The notes under the pieces were generated by a model. That model worked only from the letters and a program-made list of their open reading frames with translations, had not been told where the DNA came from and ran no database searches. From Myxococcota bacterium (lineage in GTDB: Bacteria; Myxococcota_A; UBA796; CAJQPC01), in the NCBI GenBank assembly GCA_023150845.1, contig JAKLKD010000023.1:1-44793 (forward strand): DNA of 44,793 nucleotides. Direction: 5' to 3'. The position numbers were made by a program, and so were the translations under genes. Within the stretch, counting starts at the first letter, position 1. Each line of letters opens with the position of its first letter. Shown here in pieces: positions 31,965 to 40,116 of this stretch.

Positions 31965-33775
31965 ACCCGATGTTCTGGCTGCTCCCCTCTCTCCTCGTCT
32001 CTCAGGCGATGGCGACGGAGGGATACGACCCCTCCGCCCCGTTGAAGACCTTCACCGGCAAAGAGACCTACACCCAGGACGGCGTCTCGAAGCTCTGGAG
32101 CGCTGTCGAGCGCCATGACGACCCCGACCGGCGTCTGTTTGGGCCCCTCGAGTACAACACCCTCACGGCCTGGCCTGAAGAGGCCGACTACGCCCCGTGG
32201 ATCGCCGATCTCTTCGGCAGCACCGAGCCCGACTCCTCCACGTTCTTGCTGCACATCGGCGCGAACGAGGCCACGGCGACGGGCACGCCGATCCTGTTTG
32301 TGCACGGCGCCGGGGACAACGGCAGCCGCGGCTTCGCGGGCCTGAGCATCCACATGGACACCCGCGGCCGCCCGGTGTACGCGCTGACCTTCCCGAACGC
32401 CCAGCAGGACATGTTCCAGCAGGCGGAGATCGTCGCGGACGCCATCGCCCGGGTGAAGGAGCGCACCGGCGCGAAGAAGGTGGACCTCGTCGGCCACAGC
32501 AAGGGCGGCATCGCCGTGGCGATCTACATCTCCAACGCCAAAGACGCGGAGTGGGGCGACACGGTCTACAGCGAGGTCGGCACCGTCTACCGCGACGACG
32601 TCCGGAAGGTTGTGCTCATGGGCACCCCTCTGGGCGGCATCGACACCGGCTTCCGCTGGCCCTCGGCGAACATCCTCTCTTTAGACACCGAGACGGCCCT
32701 CGCCCCGACCTCCTGGAGCGAGTACTACCCCTACGGCACGGGCTACTACTGGATCTACGAGGATCTCAGCGCCCAGGACTTCTTCCCCGGCGACGGCGAC
32801 CTCTTCCCCGGCCAGGACCAGCTCCTCGCCCGCCACGACGAGTACCCCTTGCCCGGCAGCCTGCCTTGGCTGGGCAGCTACGCCTTCCAGATCGACTGGT
32901 ACACGTCTTATGAGGGCGGCTTCGGGTACTACACCTACAGCGAGGGCATCGACGCGGCCATTGAGTCGGGGGACCACCTCATCTCCCGCCTCGCCGCCAA
33001 CGGCGCGGACCCCGCGCTCCAGATCTACCTCCTCGGCGGCGAGAACCCCCTGATGCCCAACGGCACTGAGGACTTCTTGGCCCTGATGTTCGGCGAGGCC
33101 TTCGTCGACATGGCCACGGCCACCTCGGATCAGTGGGCGGCGTTCTACGCGAGCCTCGTCGGCGACGGCCTCGTCTCCGTTGGCATCACTGAAGAGGAGG
33201 TCCAGGGCCTCGCCCAAGGCAAGCTGATGATCGGCGAGGTCACCGGGCCCAGCGACGGCCTGGTGTTCACGACGAGCGCGCTCAACGAGGACGCCCTCAA
33301 CGCCCGCGGCGCGGTCATCGTCGAGGCCCGGGCGGCGAACTTGAGCCACCTCGACCTGCTCTACGCCTCCCCGGTCACCGCCGCGGTGCTCGAGGCCGAG
33401 GCCGCCGCGGACCCCGTCGAGGACGGCTGGAAGCTCGCCTTGGCCCGCCGTTACGCCGAGGAGGACACCATCGGCTGGGTGCGTGAGGCCCTTGCGGACG
33501 AGGCCACGGAGCCTGAAGACACCGGCGGCCCCGACGACAGCGGCGCCCCCGACGACAGCGCCGAGCCCGACGACAGCGCCGAGCCCCAAGAGACCGGCGA
33601 CGACGACAGCGGCGTTCCCGAGGACAGCGAGCCCGCCGACGACACCGGCGAGGACGACCCCGGCAAGGCCTGCTCTACGGGCGGCGCGGGCGCGGACGCG
33701 GGCGCGGGCGCAGCCCTCGGCGTGATGCTCGCGGCGGCGGCCCTGGTGAGCCGTCGGCGGCGCCCGTCGGCGTGA
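31961..33775 (+). CDS. Secreted lipase-like hydrolase with MYXO-CTERM tail
   Basis: A 604-residue exported hydrolase. A short signal peptide ends near residue 18. The hydrolase domain shows FVHGAGDNG (114-121) as oxyanion loop and the nucleophile elbow GHSKGG with Ser 180, followed by KVVLMGTPLGG; this pattern resembles class 2 lipases, a group whose fold also includes the PHB depolymerase PhaZ7. A roughly 60-residue Asp/Ser/Glu/Pro-rich stalk (about 505-565) leads to a C-terminal sorting signal: a Cys, a Gly/Ala-rich hydrophobic helix and RRRR at the end, as in MYXO-CTERM proteins, implying surface display. Start overlaps the previous stop (ATGA). It ends the operon; ester or polyester cleavage outside the cell is inferred. 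Confidence 0.82.
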   Translation: MNPMFWLLPSLLVSQAMATEGYDPSAPLKTFTGKETYTQDGVSKLWSAVERHDDPDRRLFGPLEYNTLTAWPEEADYAPWIADLFGSTEPDSSTFLLHIGANEATATGTPILFVHGAGDNGSRGFAGLSIHMDTRGRPVYALTFPNAQQDMFQQAEIVADAIARVKERTGAKKVDLVGHSKGGIAVAIYISNAKDAEWGDTVYSEVGTVYRDDVRKVVLMGTPLGGIDTGFRWPSANILSLDTETALAPTSWSEYYPYGTGYYWIYEDLSAQDFFPGDGDLFPGQDQLLARHDEYPLPGSLPWLGSYAFQIDWYTSYEGGFGYYTYSEGIDAAIESGDHLISRLAANGADPALQIYLLGGENPLMPNGTEDFLALMFGEAFVDMATATSDQWAAFYASLVGDGLVSVGITEEEVQGLAQGKLMIGEVTGPSDGLVFTTSALNEDALNARGAVIVEARAANLSHLDLLYASPVTAAVLEAEAAADPVEDGWKLALARRYAEEDTIGWVREALADEATEPEDTGGPDDSGAPDDSAEPDDSAEPQETGDDDSGVPEDSEPADDTGEDDPGKACSTGGAGADAGAGAALGVMLAAAALVSRRRRPSA

Positions 33776-33799
33776 CATCCTCTGCGGCGGCGCTATAAT
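33772..33799 (+). promoter_or_regulatory. Promoter of Uma2-family gene
   Basis: GTGACA (33772-33777), a 16-base spacer and TATAAT (33794-33799), the best -10 in the window, lie just before the ATG at 33818. The -35 overlaps the stop codon of the preceding lipase gene. Confidence 0.6.
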
Positions 33800-33817
33800 G
33801 GCCTCGTGAGGTGACTC

Positions 33818-34633
33818 ATGGCGCCGCTCCGCAAGATGCTCGCTCCGGGCCCGTTCCGGGCCGACCAGCTCTCCTCAGGCACGCCCTACGAGCTGTCGCG
33901 GGGCCACTCCATCCTCTGCGCGCCGACGGGCGCTCGGGGATCGGGGCCTCAGCTCGCGGGCGGCTACGTTATCGCCAGCGACCCCGCCGTCGCCGTCGCG
34001 GGGGTTGACCTCGGCTTCTCTCCCGAGCCGGGCACCCTGCGCGCCCCCGACGTGGCGGTGTACGGAGATCCTTCGGAGCTGCACAAGGCGGGCTGGGCGA
34101 AGACGGCGCCGCCGCTGGCCGTGGAGTACGCCGATCGCGGCGGCGACGAGGCGGAGCTTCTGGAGCGCATCAGCGACCTCCTCCAGCACGGCACCCGCTA
34201 CGTCTGGGTGGTGCGGCTCGTCGGCCCACGCCGCGTCGAGGTCTACGAGCCCGATCGCCCGATGCGGGTGGTCACCGCTGAAGAGCCGCTCATCGCCGAG
34301 GGTGTGCTCACGAACCCGGTGAACGTCGACGCGCTCTACGACCCGGACCACGCCGAGGCCGCGGTCTTTCGGAACCTGCTCAACCGGCGCGGGGTGGCGA
34401 GCTTAGAGGCGCTGCGTGAGGAGGCCCTCGCCGAGGGTGAGGCGGCGGGTGAAGCCAAGGGCGAACGTGAGGCGCTCCAGCGCGCCCTGCGGGCGATCCT
34501 CGGCGCTCGTGGCCTGTCCTTGACCTCCGCCCAAGAGGCCCTCATCGACGCGGCGGAGCGCGCGGCCCTCGACGGCTGGATCGTCCGCGCGGCGGTCTCG
34601 ACCAGCGCCGACGCCCTCTTCAGCCCGAGCTGA
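33818..34633 (+). CDS. Uma2-family (DUF820) PD-(D/E)XK nuclease-like protein
   Basis: A 271-residue protein with a Uma2-type restriction-endonuclease-like fold: GYVIASDPAV, APDVAVYG, PLAVEYADRGGD, SDLLQHGTRYVWVV and VEVYEPDRP follow the family order, with acidic residues in PDVAV and AVEYAD as candidates for the metal site. The usual Lys after the second acid is not obvious, so activity is uncertain. The last 85 residues form a charged helical extension (AEGEAAGEAKGEREAL, ALRAILGARGL) like those on Rpn/PD-(D/E)XK proteins. RBS is GAGG, about nine bases before the ATG. Uma2 proteins are abundant in myxobacteria and cyanobacteria and are mostly uncharacterised. It overlaps the convergent gene's end by 14 bases. 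Confidence 0.75.
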   Translation: MAPLRKMLAPGPFRADQLSSGTPYELSRGHSILCAPTGARGSGPQLAGGYVIASDPAVAVAGVDLGFSPEPGTLRAPDVAVYGDPSELHKAGWAKTAPPLAVEYADRGGDEAELLERISDLLQHGTRYVWVVRLVGPRRVEVYEPDRPMRVVTAEEPLIAEGVLTNPVNVDALYDPDHAEAAVFRNLLNRRGVASLEALREEALAEGEAAGEAKGEREALQRALRAILGARGLSLTSAQEALIDAAERAALDGWIVRAAVSTSADALFSPS

Positions 34634-35231
34634 TCGACGTGGCCTTGAGGTAGAGCTCCTCGATGAGGCGCAGCGTCGCCGCCGTCTCGCCGCTCTTGGA
34701 GACCACCCCGCCGCCGGTCGGCTCAAAGCTGCGCTCAAAGATCAGGCGGGTGCCGCCGCTCGGCGCCGGGCTCACCTCAAAGCGCCCGGTGTCGATCTCG
34801 ACGATGAGGTCGTCGCTGCGCTGCTGGGGGGCCTTGGTCCAGGAGAGCACGAGGGTCTCGCCCCGGCGCTCTTGGGTGACGCTGAGATCGGCGCTCTGGT
34901 CGGGGAACCCTTTGCCGGTGTAGCCGACCCGCAGCACGAGGGGCTGGCCCTCGTCCTCTTTGATCACGACGCTGCGGCTGAGGTGGGAGAAGGTCGTGTC
35001 CCAGCCGCTCAGGTCGACGATCACCCGCTCGACCCGGGCGGCGGCGATCTTCGGCCAGTCACACTCGGCCCGCAGGGTGTGGTAGCCGCTCTCCCGGGGG
35101 TCGCTGATGAGGAAGGAGCAGCCGTGGGCCTCCTTGAGATCGTGGAACGCGGGCCCGGCCTGGCCGCTTGGGGCGAACGCCAGGGCCAGCCCGAGGGCGA
35201 GGACTCCGATGGGGACGGCGGTTACGCGCAT
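34620..35231 (-). CDS. Secreted SRPBCC/START-like protein
   Basis: A 203-residue protein with a Sec signal (MRVTAVPIGVLALGLALAFA, cut near GQA). The mature part has the strand pattern of an SRPBCC lipid-binding fold: HTLRAECDWPKIAAARVERVI, a central VIDLSGW-like block (VDLSGWDTTF), RGETLVLSWTKAP, FEVSPAPSGGTRLIFERSFE, and a C-terminal helix ATLRLIEELYLKA. A periplasmic START-like carrier is inferred. The ATG at 35231 is used because GGAG precedes it by five to six bases; an upstream in-frame start at 35267 would disrupt the signal peptide. It is divergent from the DAO-type flavoenzyme gene. Confidence 0.68.
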   Translation of the reverse strand: MRVTAVPIGVLALGLALAFAPSGQAGPAFHDLKEAHGCSFLISDPRESGYHTLRAECDWPKIAAARVERVIVDLSGWDTTFSHLSRSVVIKEDEGQPLVLRVGYTGKGFPDQSADLSVTQERRGETLVLSWTKAPQQRSDDLIVEIDTGRFEVSPAPSGGTRLIFERSFEPTGGGVVSKSGETAATLRLIEELYLKATSISSG

Positions 35232-35351
35232 GGGGGCTCCAGAGGGCTCAGGGCAGGAGCATAACACCTCAGCGGCCGCGCTCGTCCCGAAGGGGGCGGT
35301 CTGTCAGAGGCAGGGGCGCCGCGTTAGGGAGCCAGCGCGGAGGTTCTCGGT

Positions 35352-36581
35352 ATGGTCGGTCCCTCACGACGGGTCGTGCTCATCGGCGGCGGCATCACCG
35401 GGACGCTCACGGCGGTCGCCCTGGCGCGCTCGGGCTGGGAGGTCGTGCTCGCTGAAGGCGCGCACATCGGCGCCGGGTCGTCCTCTCGCACGGCGGCGGG
35501 CATCCGCCAGCAGTTCTCCACCCGGGAGAGCGTCGTCGGCATGCGTTACGCCGTGGACTTCTTCCGGCGCTGGCGGGAGCTCATCGGCGGCCCCCTGAGC
35601 CCCATCCACCAGAGCGGCTACCTCTTCCTCTACGACGACGCCAAGGCCTGGCAGGCCGCCTTGGAGCGCGCCGAGCGCCAGCGCGGCTGGGGGCTCACCG
35701 AGGTGGAGACCCTCGCCGCCCCGGCGCTCCAGGCACGTTTCCCCTACGTCTCCGAGGCCATGGTCGGCGGCACCTTCTGCCCCACCGACGGCTTCTTGCG
35801 CCCTGACGCCGTGTACAACGACGCCGCGGACTGCGCCCGGCGCCTCGGCGCGACGATCCTCCAGCAGGCGCCGCTCCTGAGCGCGCGCGCGGCGGGCGGG
35901 CGCCTGCGCTCGGTGACCACGGCGAAGGGGGAGCTGGAGGCCGACCTCTTCATCGACTGCACGAACGCCTGGGCACGCCGCACGGCGCGTGTCCTCGGCG
36001 GCGTCGACCTCCCCGTCGCGGCGTTTAAGCGCTACCTCTGGTTCGCCGAGCGCGGCGAGGCCCTGCCCGCGGAGACCCTGCTCGGCATGCCCCTCGTCGT
36101 CGCCCCCGGCGGCGCCTACTGCCGCCCCGAGAACGGCGACTCCTTGCTCATGGGCTGGAAACACGACGCCCCGGACGTGGCGCTCTCCTTCGACTACGCC
36201 GATCAGGACAGCATCGAGGAGGCCCACGACCACCGGGGCGGCGCCGAGTCTCGGGCGGTGATGGCCTGGATGCAGCTCGCCGAGGCGATGCCGCCGCTCG
36301 GGGAGCTCGCCGGGCTCAGCGCCACGACGGCGGGCTTCTACGGCAGCACCCCCGACCACAACCCCTTCTTGGACTTCGACCCCCAGGTGCCGAACCTGAT
36401 TCGCCTCGTCGGCTTCTCCGGCCACGGGGCGATGTTTGGGCCCTTCACCGCCGCCGTCGCCGCCGCCTTGGCCGAGGCCGGGCGCCCGCTGGACGCCTTG
36501 GAGCTGCCCACGGGCCAGGCGGACCTCGCCGCGTTCCGAATCGGCCGCCCGATGCACCACGGCGAATCGATGGTGATTTGA
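35352..36581 (+). CDS. DAO-family FAD-dependent oxidoreductase
   Basis: A 409-residue flavoenzyme of the D-amino-acid/sarcosine oxidase (DAO) family. The N-terminal FAD motif is VVLIGGGITGTLTAVALA, followed by VVLAEGAHIGAGSSSRTAAGIRQ, where the GxGSSxRxxGxxR pattern is typical of sarcosine/dimethylglycine oxidase-like members. The C-terminal FAD contact is GFSGHGAMFGPFTA. It would oxidise the C-N bond of an amino acid, N-methyl amino acid or related amine. The ATG at 35352 has GGAGG eight bases upstream. It begins a tight operon with a phosphoesterase (37-base gap) and a ferritin/ATP-grasp fusion, pointing to a specialised small-molecule pathway rather than plain amino acid catabolism. Confidence 0.85.
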   Translation: MVGPSRRVVLIGGGITGTLTAVALARSGWEVVLAEGAHIGAGSSSRTAAGIRQQFSTRESVVGMRYAVDFFRRWRELIGGPLSPIHQSGYLFLYDDAKAWQAALERAERQRGWGLTEVETLAAPALQARFPYVSEAMVGGTFCPTDGFLRPDAVYNDAADCARRLGATILQQAPLLSARAAGGRLRSVTTAKGELEADLFIDCTNAWARRTARVLGGVDLPVAAFKRYLWFAERGEALPAETLLGMPLVVAPGGAYCRPENGDSLLMGWKHDAPDVALSFDYADQDSIEEAHDHRGGAESRAVMAWMQLAEAMPPLGELAGLSATTAGFYGSTPDHNPFLDFDPQVPNLIRLVGFSGHGAMFGPFTAAVAAALAEAGRPLDALELPTGQADLAAFRIGRPMHHGESMVI

Positions 36582-36618
36582 TGACGCGCCGCGGGCGGGC
36601 CCACGATAGAGGCTCCTG

Positions 36619-37479
36619 ATGCGTCTCTGGGCCCTGAGCGATCTCCACGTCGCCTACCCGATCAACCGGGAGGCCATCGCCCAGCTCCCGGCGCACCCCC
36701 AGGACTGGCTGATCTTGGGCGGTGACCTCGGGGAGACGCCGGAGCACGTCCGCTGGATCCTCGACGTGCTCGGGGGCCGCTACCAGCGCATCCTCTGGGT
36801 GCCGGGCAACCACGAGCTCTACACGACGAGCAAGGACCCGGTGCAGCTCAACGGCGTCGCCCGCTACGAGCACCTCGTCGCCCTCTGCCGCCGCGCCGGG
36901 GTGCTCACCCCCGAGGACCCCTGGCCGCTCTGGCCGGGCGACGGCCCGCCGACGATGCTCGCGCCGCTGTTTGTGCCCTACGACTACAGCTTCGGCCCAC
37001 CGGGGCTCGACCGGGAGCAGGTGAAGGCCTGGGCGCGTGATGAGCACATCATCTCGACGGACGAGCTGCTCATCAAGCCAGAGCCCTACGCCCACATCGG
37101 CGAGTGGTGCGCCGCCCGGGTGAAGCTCACCGAGGCCCGGCTGAGGGAGGTGCCGCCGGGGGTGCGCCTCGTGCTCATCAACCACTGGCCCCTGCGCCAA
37201 GACCTCGTGCGGCTCTACCGCATCCCACGCTTCGCGCCTTGGTGTGGCACGACGGCGACGGAGCCCTGGCTGCGCCGTTTCCCCGTCGATGTGGTGGTCT
37301 ACGGCCACCTGCACATGCGCTCGACGGACTGGCGGGAGGGCGTGCGCCACGAGGAGGTCAGCCTCGGCTACCCCCGCCACTGGCGCCAAGAGGCCGGGGT
37401 GTCCCACTACCTGCGGCAGATCCTCCCGGGGCCGCCCGCCCCGGCGAGCGGGGAGTCGGGGCCGGAGTGGCGTCGATGA
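36619..37479 (+). CDS. Metallophosphoesterase
   Basis: A 286-residue calcineurin-like phosphoesterase. The metal-binding motifs are in order: SDLHVAY (Asp 8, His 10), GGDLGE (Asp near 37), PGNHELY, INHWPLR and GHLHMRS. No signal peptide is present, so it acts in the cytoplasm on a phosphoester such as a nucleotide or phospho-metabolite. The ATG at 36619 is preceded by GAGG at six bases. It overlaps the ferritin/ATP-grasp gene by four bases (ATGA), tying it to that enzyme. Confidence 0.88.
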   Translation: MRLWALSDLHVAYPINREAIAQLPAHPQDWLILGGDLGETPEHVRWILDVLGGRYQRILWVPGNHELYTTSKDPVQLNGVARYEHLVALCRRAGVLTPEDPWPLWPGDGPPTMLAPLFVPYDYSFGPPGLDREQVKAWARDEHIISTDELLIKPEPYAHIGEWCAARVKLTEARLREVPPGVRLVLINHWPLRQDLVRLYRIPRFAPWCGTTATEPWLRRFPVDVVVYGHLHMRSTDWREGVRHEEVSLGYPRHWRQEAGVSHYLRQILPGPPAPASGESGPEWRR

Positions 37480-39533
37480 GCGGCGCCGAGGAGCTCTCGG
37501 CCTACGCCGAGCGGGTGCTCTTCTCCGACGCCATCGAGGACAAGCTCCGCCGCCCGGAGTCCTTCGCCGACGCCGCCCCCGGCCCGGCGGTCGGGGAGGT
37601 GGCGCTCCCGGCCCGGCCGCCGGGGCTCCGCCTCGACAGCCTCCGGGGCAAGGCCGAGTTCCCCCGGGACCTCGCGCCCGCCGCCGCCCGGGGCCGCGCC
37701 TTACACTTTTTCGCCAACCACGAGCTCCTGGCGATGGAGCTGATGGCGCTCGGGCTCCTGCGTTTCCCCCAGGCCCCCGCCGAGTTCCGCCTCGGCCTCG
37801 CCAACGCCCTGCGCGACGAGCAGCGCCACCTCGGGCTCTACCTCAGCCGCATGGAGGCCCTCGGGGTTCAGCTCGGGGAGCTGCCCGTGAGCCGCTTCTT
37901 CTGGGACGCGCTCTCCGGGGTGGGCTCCCCGGCGGAGCTGGCCGCGGGCCTGGGCCTCGTCTTGGAGCAGGCGAACCTCGACTTCTGCGTGCACTACGCC
38001 GCGGCCTTCCGCGCGGTCGGCGACGACGAGAGCGGCGCGCTCATGGACCAGATCCTCCGGGATGAGCTGCGCCACGTCCGGCACGGCCTGCGCTGGGTGC
38101 GCCACTGGCAGTCCGACGAGGAGGACCTCTTCTCGGCCTGGGAGCGCCTGCTCAAGCCGCCCTTGAGCCCCGCCCGCGCCCGGGGCCTCTCCTTTGACGC
38201 CGCGCCCCGCCGGGCCGTGGGGCTGCCCGAGGACTTCATCCAGCGCCTCGCGTCCTATGGGCGCTCGAAGGGCAGGCCCCCGGTGGTGCGGGCCTTCGTC
38301 GCCAGCGGCGAGGAGGAGTGGCGCGGCGAGCCGCCCTCGGCGGTGTCCCGGGCCTTGGCGCGAGACCTCGGCCTCTTGCCCGCCTTGCTCTCCGGCGAAG
38401 ATGACCTCGTGGTGCTGCCCCAGGCGCCGTCCCCGGCCTTCTTGGCCGACTGGCGCCGCCTCGGCCTGCCGGTCCCAGAGCTCATGGAGGCGCCCACCCT
38501 CGCCGACGCGGCGCCGCGCCTCGCCGCCCGGGCCACCGCCGCGGTGGAGCCTTGGGCCTGGACGCCGAGCTTACGCGCCGCCGGGCTCAACGCCGGGGAG
38601 GCGCCGGGACGCGGCGCCGAGCAGCTCGCCTCGAAGGCCCTCGCCGCCGAGCTCCTAGGCCGGGTGTTGGCGGCGGAGACCGACCCCCGCCTCGACCCGC
38701 CGAGCCTCGCCGGGGCCGTGTTAAACACTGTTCAACAGGTCCTCGACGCCGTGGCGGCGCTCCTTCACGACGGGGCGCCGGAGGTGATCGTGAAGGCCGC
38801 GCTCTCCACAGCGGGCCGCGACCGCCTGCGCCTGCGCGCCGCCCCGGACGAGCGGGGCCTCGCGGCGCTCCACCGCCTCACCGCCATGGGCCCCGTCGTC
38901 GTCGAGCCTTGGCTCCACCGGGTGCTCGACCTCAGCCTGCTCGTCGAGGTCGGCGCCGACGGCGCGCTCACCGTGCGCGGCCTGCACCGCTTCTTCACCT
39001 CCCCCGGCGGCCGGTACCTCGGGAGCTGGGTGGGCCGCCCCACCGTCGGCCTTGACCCCCGGATCGCCCGCTTCGTCACCGGGGAGGGCCAGTCCCCGGC
39101 CTGGCTGGAGCGCGCCTTGACCCGCGCCGCCCGGGTCGCCGCCGCCGAGGCCCACCGCCTCGGGTACGCCGGGCCCATCGGCCTCGACGCCCTCATCCAC
39201 GAGACCCCGGACGGCCTGCGCCTGCGGCCCCTCGTCGAGCTGAACCCCCGCCTCTCGATGGGCCGGGTGGCCTTGGCCTTGGGGCGTCGCCTCGGCCCCG
39301 GCGCCGTCGGGGTGTGGCGGGTGCTGTCGGTCCAGGATCTCAAACGCGCCGGGCATCGGGGCGTCGCCGCCTGGGCGGCCGCTCGCCCGGCCCCCGCCCT
39401 TGACCCCCGCGGCCTCTGGCGCGGCGGGGTGGTGTTCACGACGGAGCCCCGCCCCGACGCCCAGTTCATCTCCGCCATCGGCGTCGGGGAGAACGAGGCC
39501 GCCTGCCTTCACGCCCTCGGAGTCCCCTGGTGA
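37476..39533 (+). CDS. DUF455 ferritin-like / ATP-grasp fusion
   Basis: A 685-residue fusion. Residues 60-215 are a DUF455 ferritin-like four-helix domain with a full di-iron ligand set: NHELLAMELM (Glu 83, Glu 88), RDEQRH (Glu 115, His 118), Glu 164 in LEQANLDF and RDELRH (Glu 197, His 200). Residues about 255-400 look like the pre-ATP-grasp region, and about 420-620 form an ATP-grasp domain: EVIVKAAL with an ATP-binding Lys, VVVEPWL, YAGPIGLDALI and the metal-binding VELNPRLSMG near 587. ATP-grasp enzymes join a carboxylate to an amine or thiol; DUF455 proteins are presumed oxygenases or metal-binding proteins. A joint ligation/oxidation activity is inferred. The ATG at 37476 overlaps the phosphoesterase stop. 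Confidence 0.85.
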   Translation: MSGAEELSAYAERVLFSDAIEDKLRRPESFADAAPGPAVGEVALPARPPGLRLDSLRGKAEFPRDLAPAAARGRALHFFANHELLAMELMALGLLRFPQAPAEFRLGLANALRDEQRHLGLYLSRMEALGVQLGELPVSRFFWDALSGVGSPAELAAGLGLVLEQANLDFCVHYAAAFRAVGDDESGALMDQILRDELRHVRHGLRWVRHWQSDEEDLFSAWERLLKPPLSPARARGLSFDAAPRRAVGLPEDFIQRLASYGRSKGRPPVVRAFVASGEEEWRGEPPSAVSRALARDLGLLPALLSGEDDLVVLPQAPSPAFLADWRRLGLPVPELMEAPTLADAAPRLAARATAAVEPWAWTPSLRAAGLNAGEAPGRGAEQLASKALAAELLGRVLAAETDPRLDPPSLAGAVLNTVQQVLDAVAALLHDGAPEVIVKAALSTAGRDRLRLRAAPDERGLAALHRLTAMGPVVVEPWLHRVLDLSLLVEVGADGALTVRGLHRFFTSPGGRYLGSWVGRPTVGLDPRIARFVTGEGQSPAWLERALTRAARVAAAEAHRLGYAGPIGLDALIHETPDGLRLRPLVELNPRLSMGRVALALGRRLGPGAVGVWRVLSVQDLKRAGHRGVAAWAAARPAPALDPRGLWRGGVVFTTEPRPDAQFISAIGVGENEAACLHALGVPW

Positions 39534-39949
39534 AGCCCTCGCCCAACGCCCCTTGCCCCTGCGGGTCCACCAAGAAGGCCAAACGCTGCTGCGGCCCGCT
39601 CCTCGACGGCCAGCCCGCGCCGAGCCCCGAGGCGCTCATGCGCAGCCGCTACGTCGCTTATAGCGTCGGCGACGTGCCCTATGTGCAGCGCACCACCCAC
39701 AGCCTCAGCCCCCACCGCGAGGCGAACCTCAGCGCCTGGACCGCCCGGCTGCGGGAGTTCTGCGCCCAGACGACCTTCCTCGGCCTGCAGGTGCTCAGCG
39801 CCGAGACCGCCGGGGAGCAGGGCGTGGTGCGCTTCTGGGTGAGCCTCAAACAAGGGGAGCAGGACACGAGCTTCGGCGAAGAGAGCCGCTTCGCCAAGGA
39901 GGGCGGCCGCTGGGTCTACCTCGCCGGGCGGCCCATCCCGCCGCCTTAG
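39530..39949 (+). CDS. YchJ-family SEC-C protein
   Basis: A 139-residue protein of the YchJ family. The N-terminal SEC-C zinc motif is CPCGSTKKAKRCCGP, followed by the family blocks SPEALMRSRYVAYSVGD and a NTF2-like domain (QVLSAETAGEQGVVRFWVSL, WVYLAGRP). The function of YchJ is not established; SEC-C motifs bind zinc and often protein partners. The GTG at 39530 overlaps the upstream stop (GTGA). Its length is typical of the family (about 150). Confidence 0.85.
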   Translation: MKPSPNAPCPCGSTKKAKRCCGPLLDGQPAPSPEALMRSRYVAYSVGDVPYVQRTTHSLSPHREANLSAWTARLREFCAQTTFLGLQVLSAETAGEQGVVRFWVSLKQGEQDTSFGEESRFAKEGGRWVYLAGRPIPPP

Positions 39950-39970
39950 GGGGGTCGGGTTCGCCGGAGC

Positions 39971-40030
39971 CCCTGTGCAGCGCCGTGCGCCGCTGTGCGC
40001 CCCTGTGCAGCGCCGTGCGCCCCTGTGCAG
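39971..40030 (+). repeat. Short direct repeats upstream of gabT-like gene
   Basis: Three copies of CCCTGTGCAG (39971, 40001, 40021) and near-copies of CGCCGTGCGC alternate in 10-bp blocks, giving a perfect 20-bp direct repeat at 39971-39990 and 40001-40020 with 30-bp period. The last unit can form a small CCCT/AGGG hairpin followed by CC and five T (to 40039), so part of the block may act as a weak terminator for the YchJ-like gene. A regulator-binding array is an alternative. Confidence 0.6.
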
Positions 40031-40116
40031 GGCCTTTTTGGCGGGCGCGTCGGGGCTCGCGCCTGGGGTTCGGGGAGAATAGGAGGGCTCAGCGCCGCGC
40101 CACCCCGAGGTCCGCC

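Noticed and set aside
23652-33775. Horizontal acquisition of the PHA region
   Set aside because: GC content, codon use and overlap style are the same as in flanking genes; no boundary signatures were seen.
33818-34633. Uma2 gene as part of a mobile element or restriction system
   Set aside because: No methylase, transposase or terminal repeats are nearby, and base composition matches the neighbours.
39971-40030. CRISPR or attachment-site repeats
   Set aside because: Units are 10 bp with no unique spacers, and no integrase, transposase or cas gene is present.
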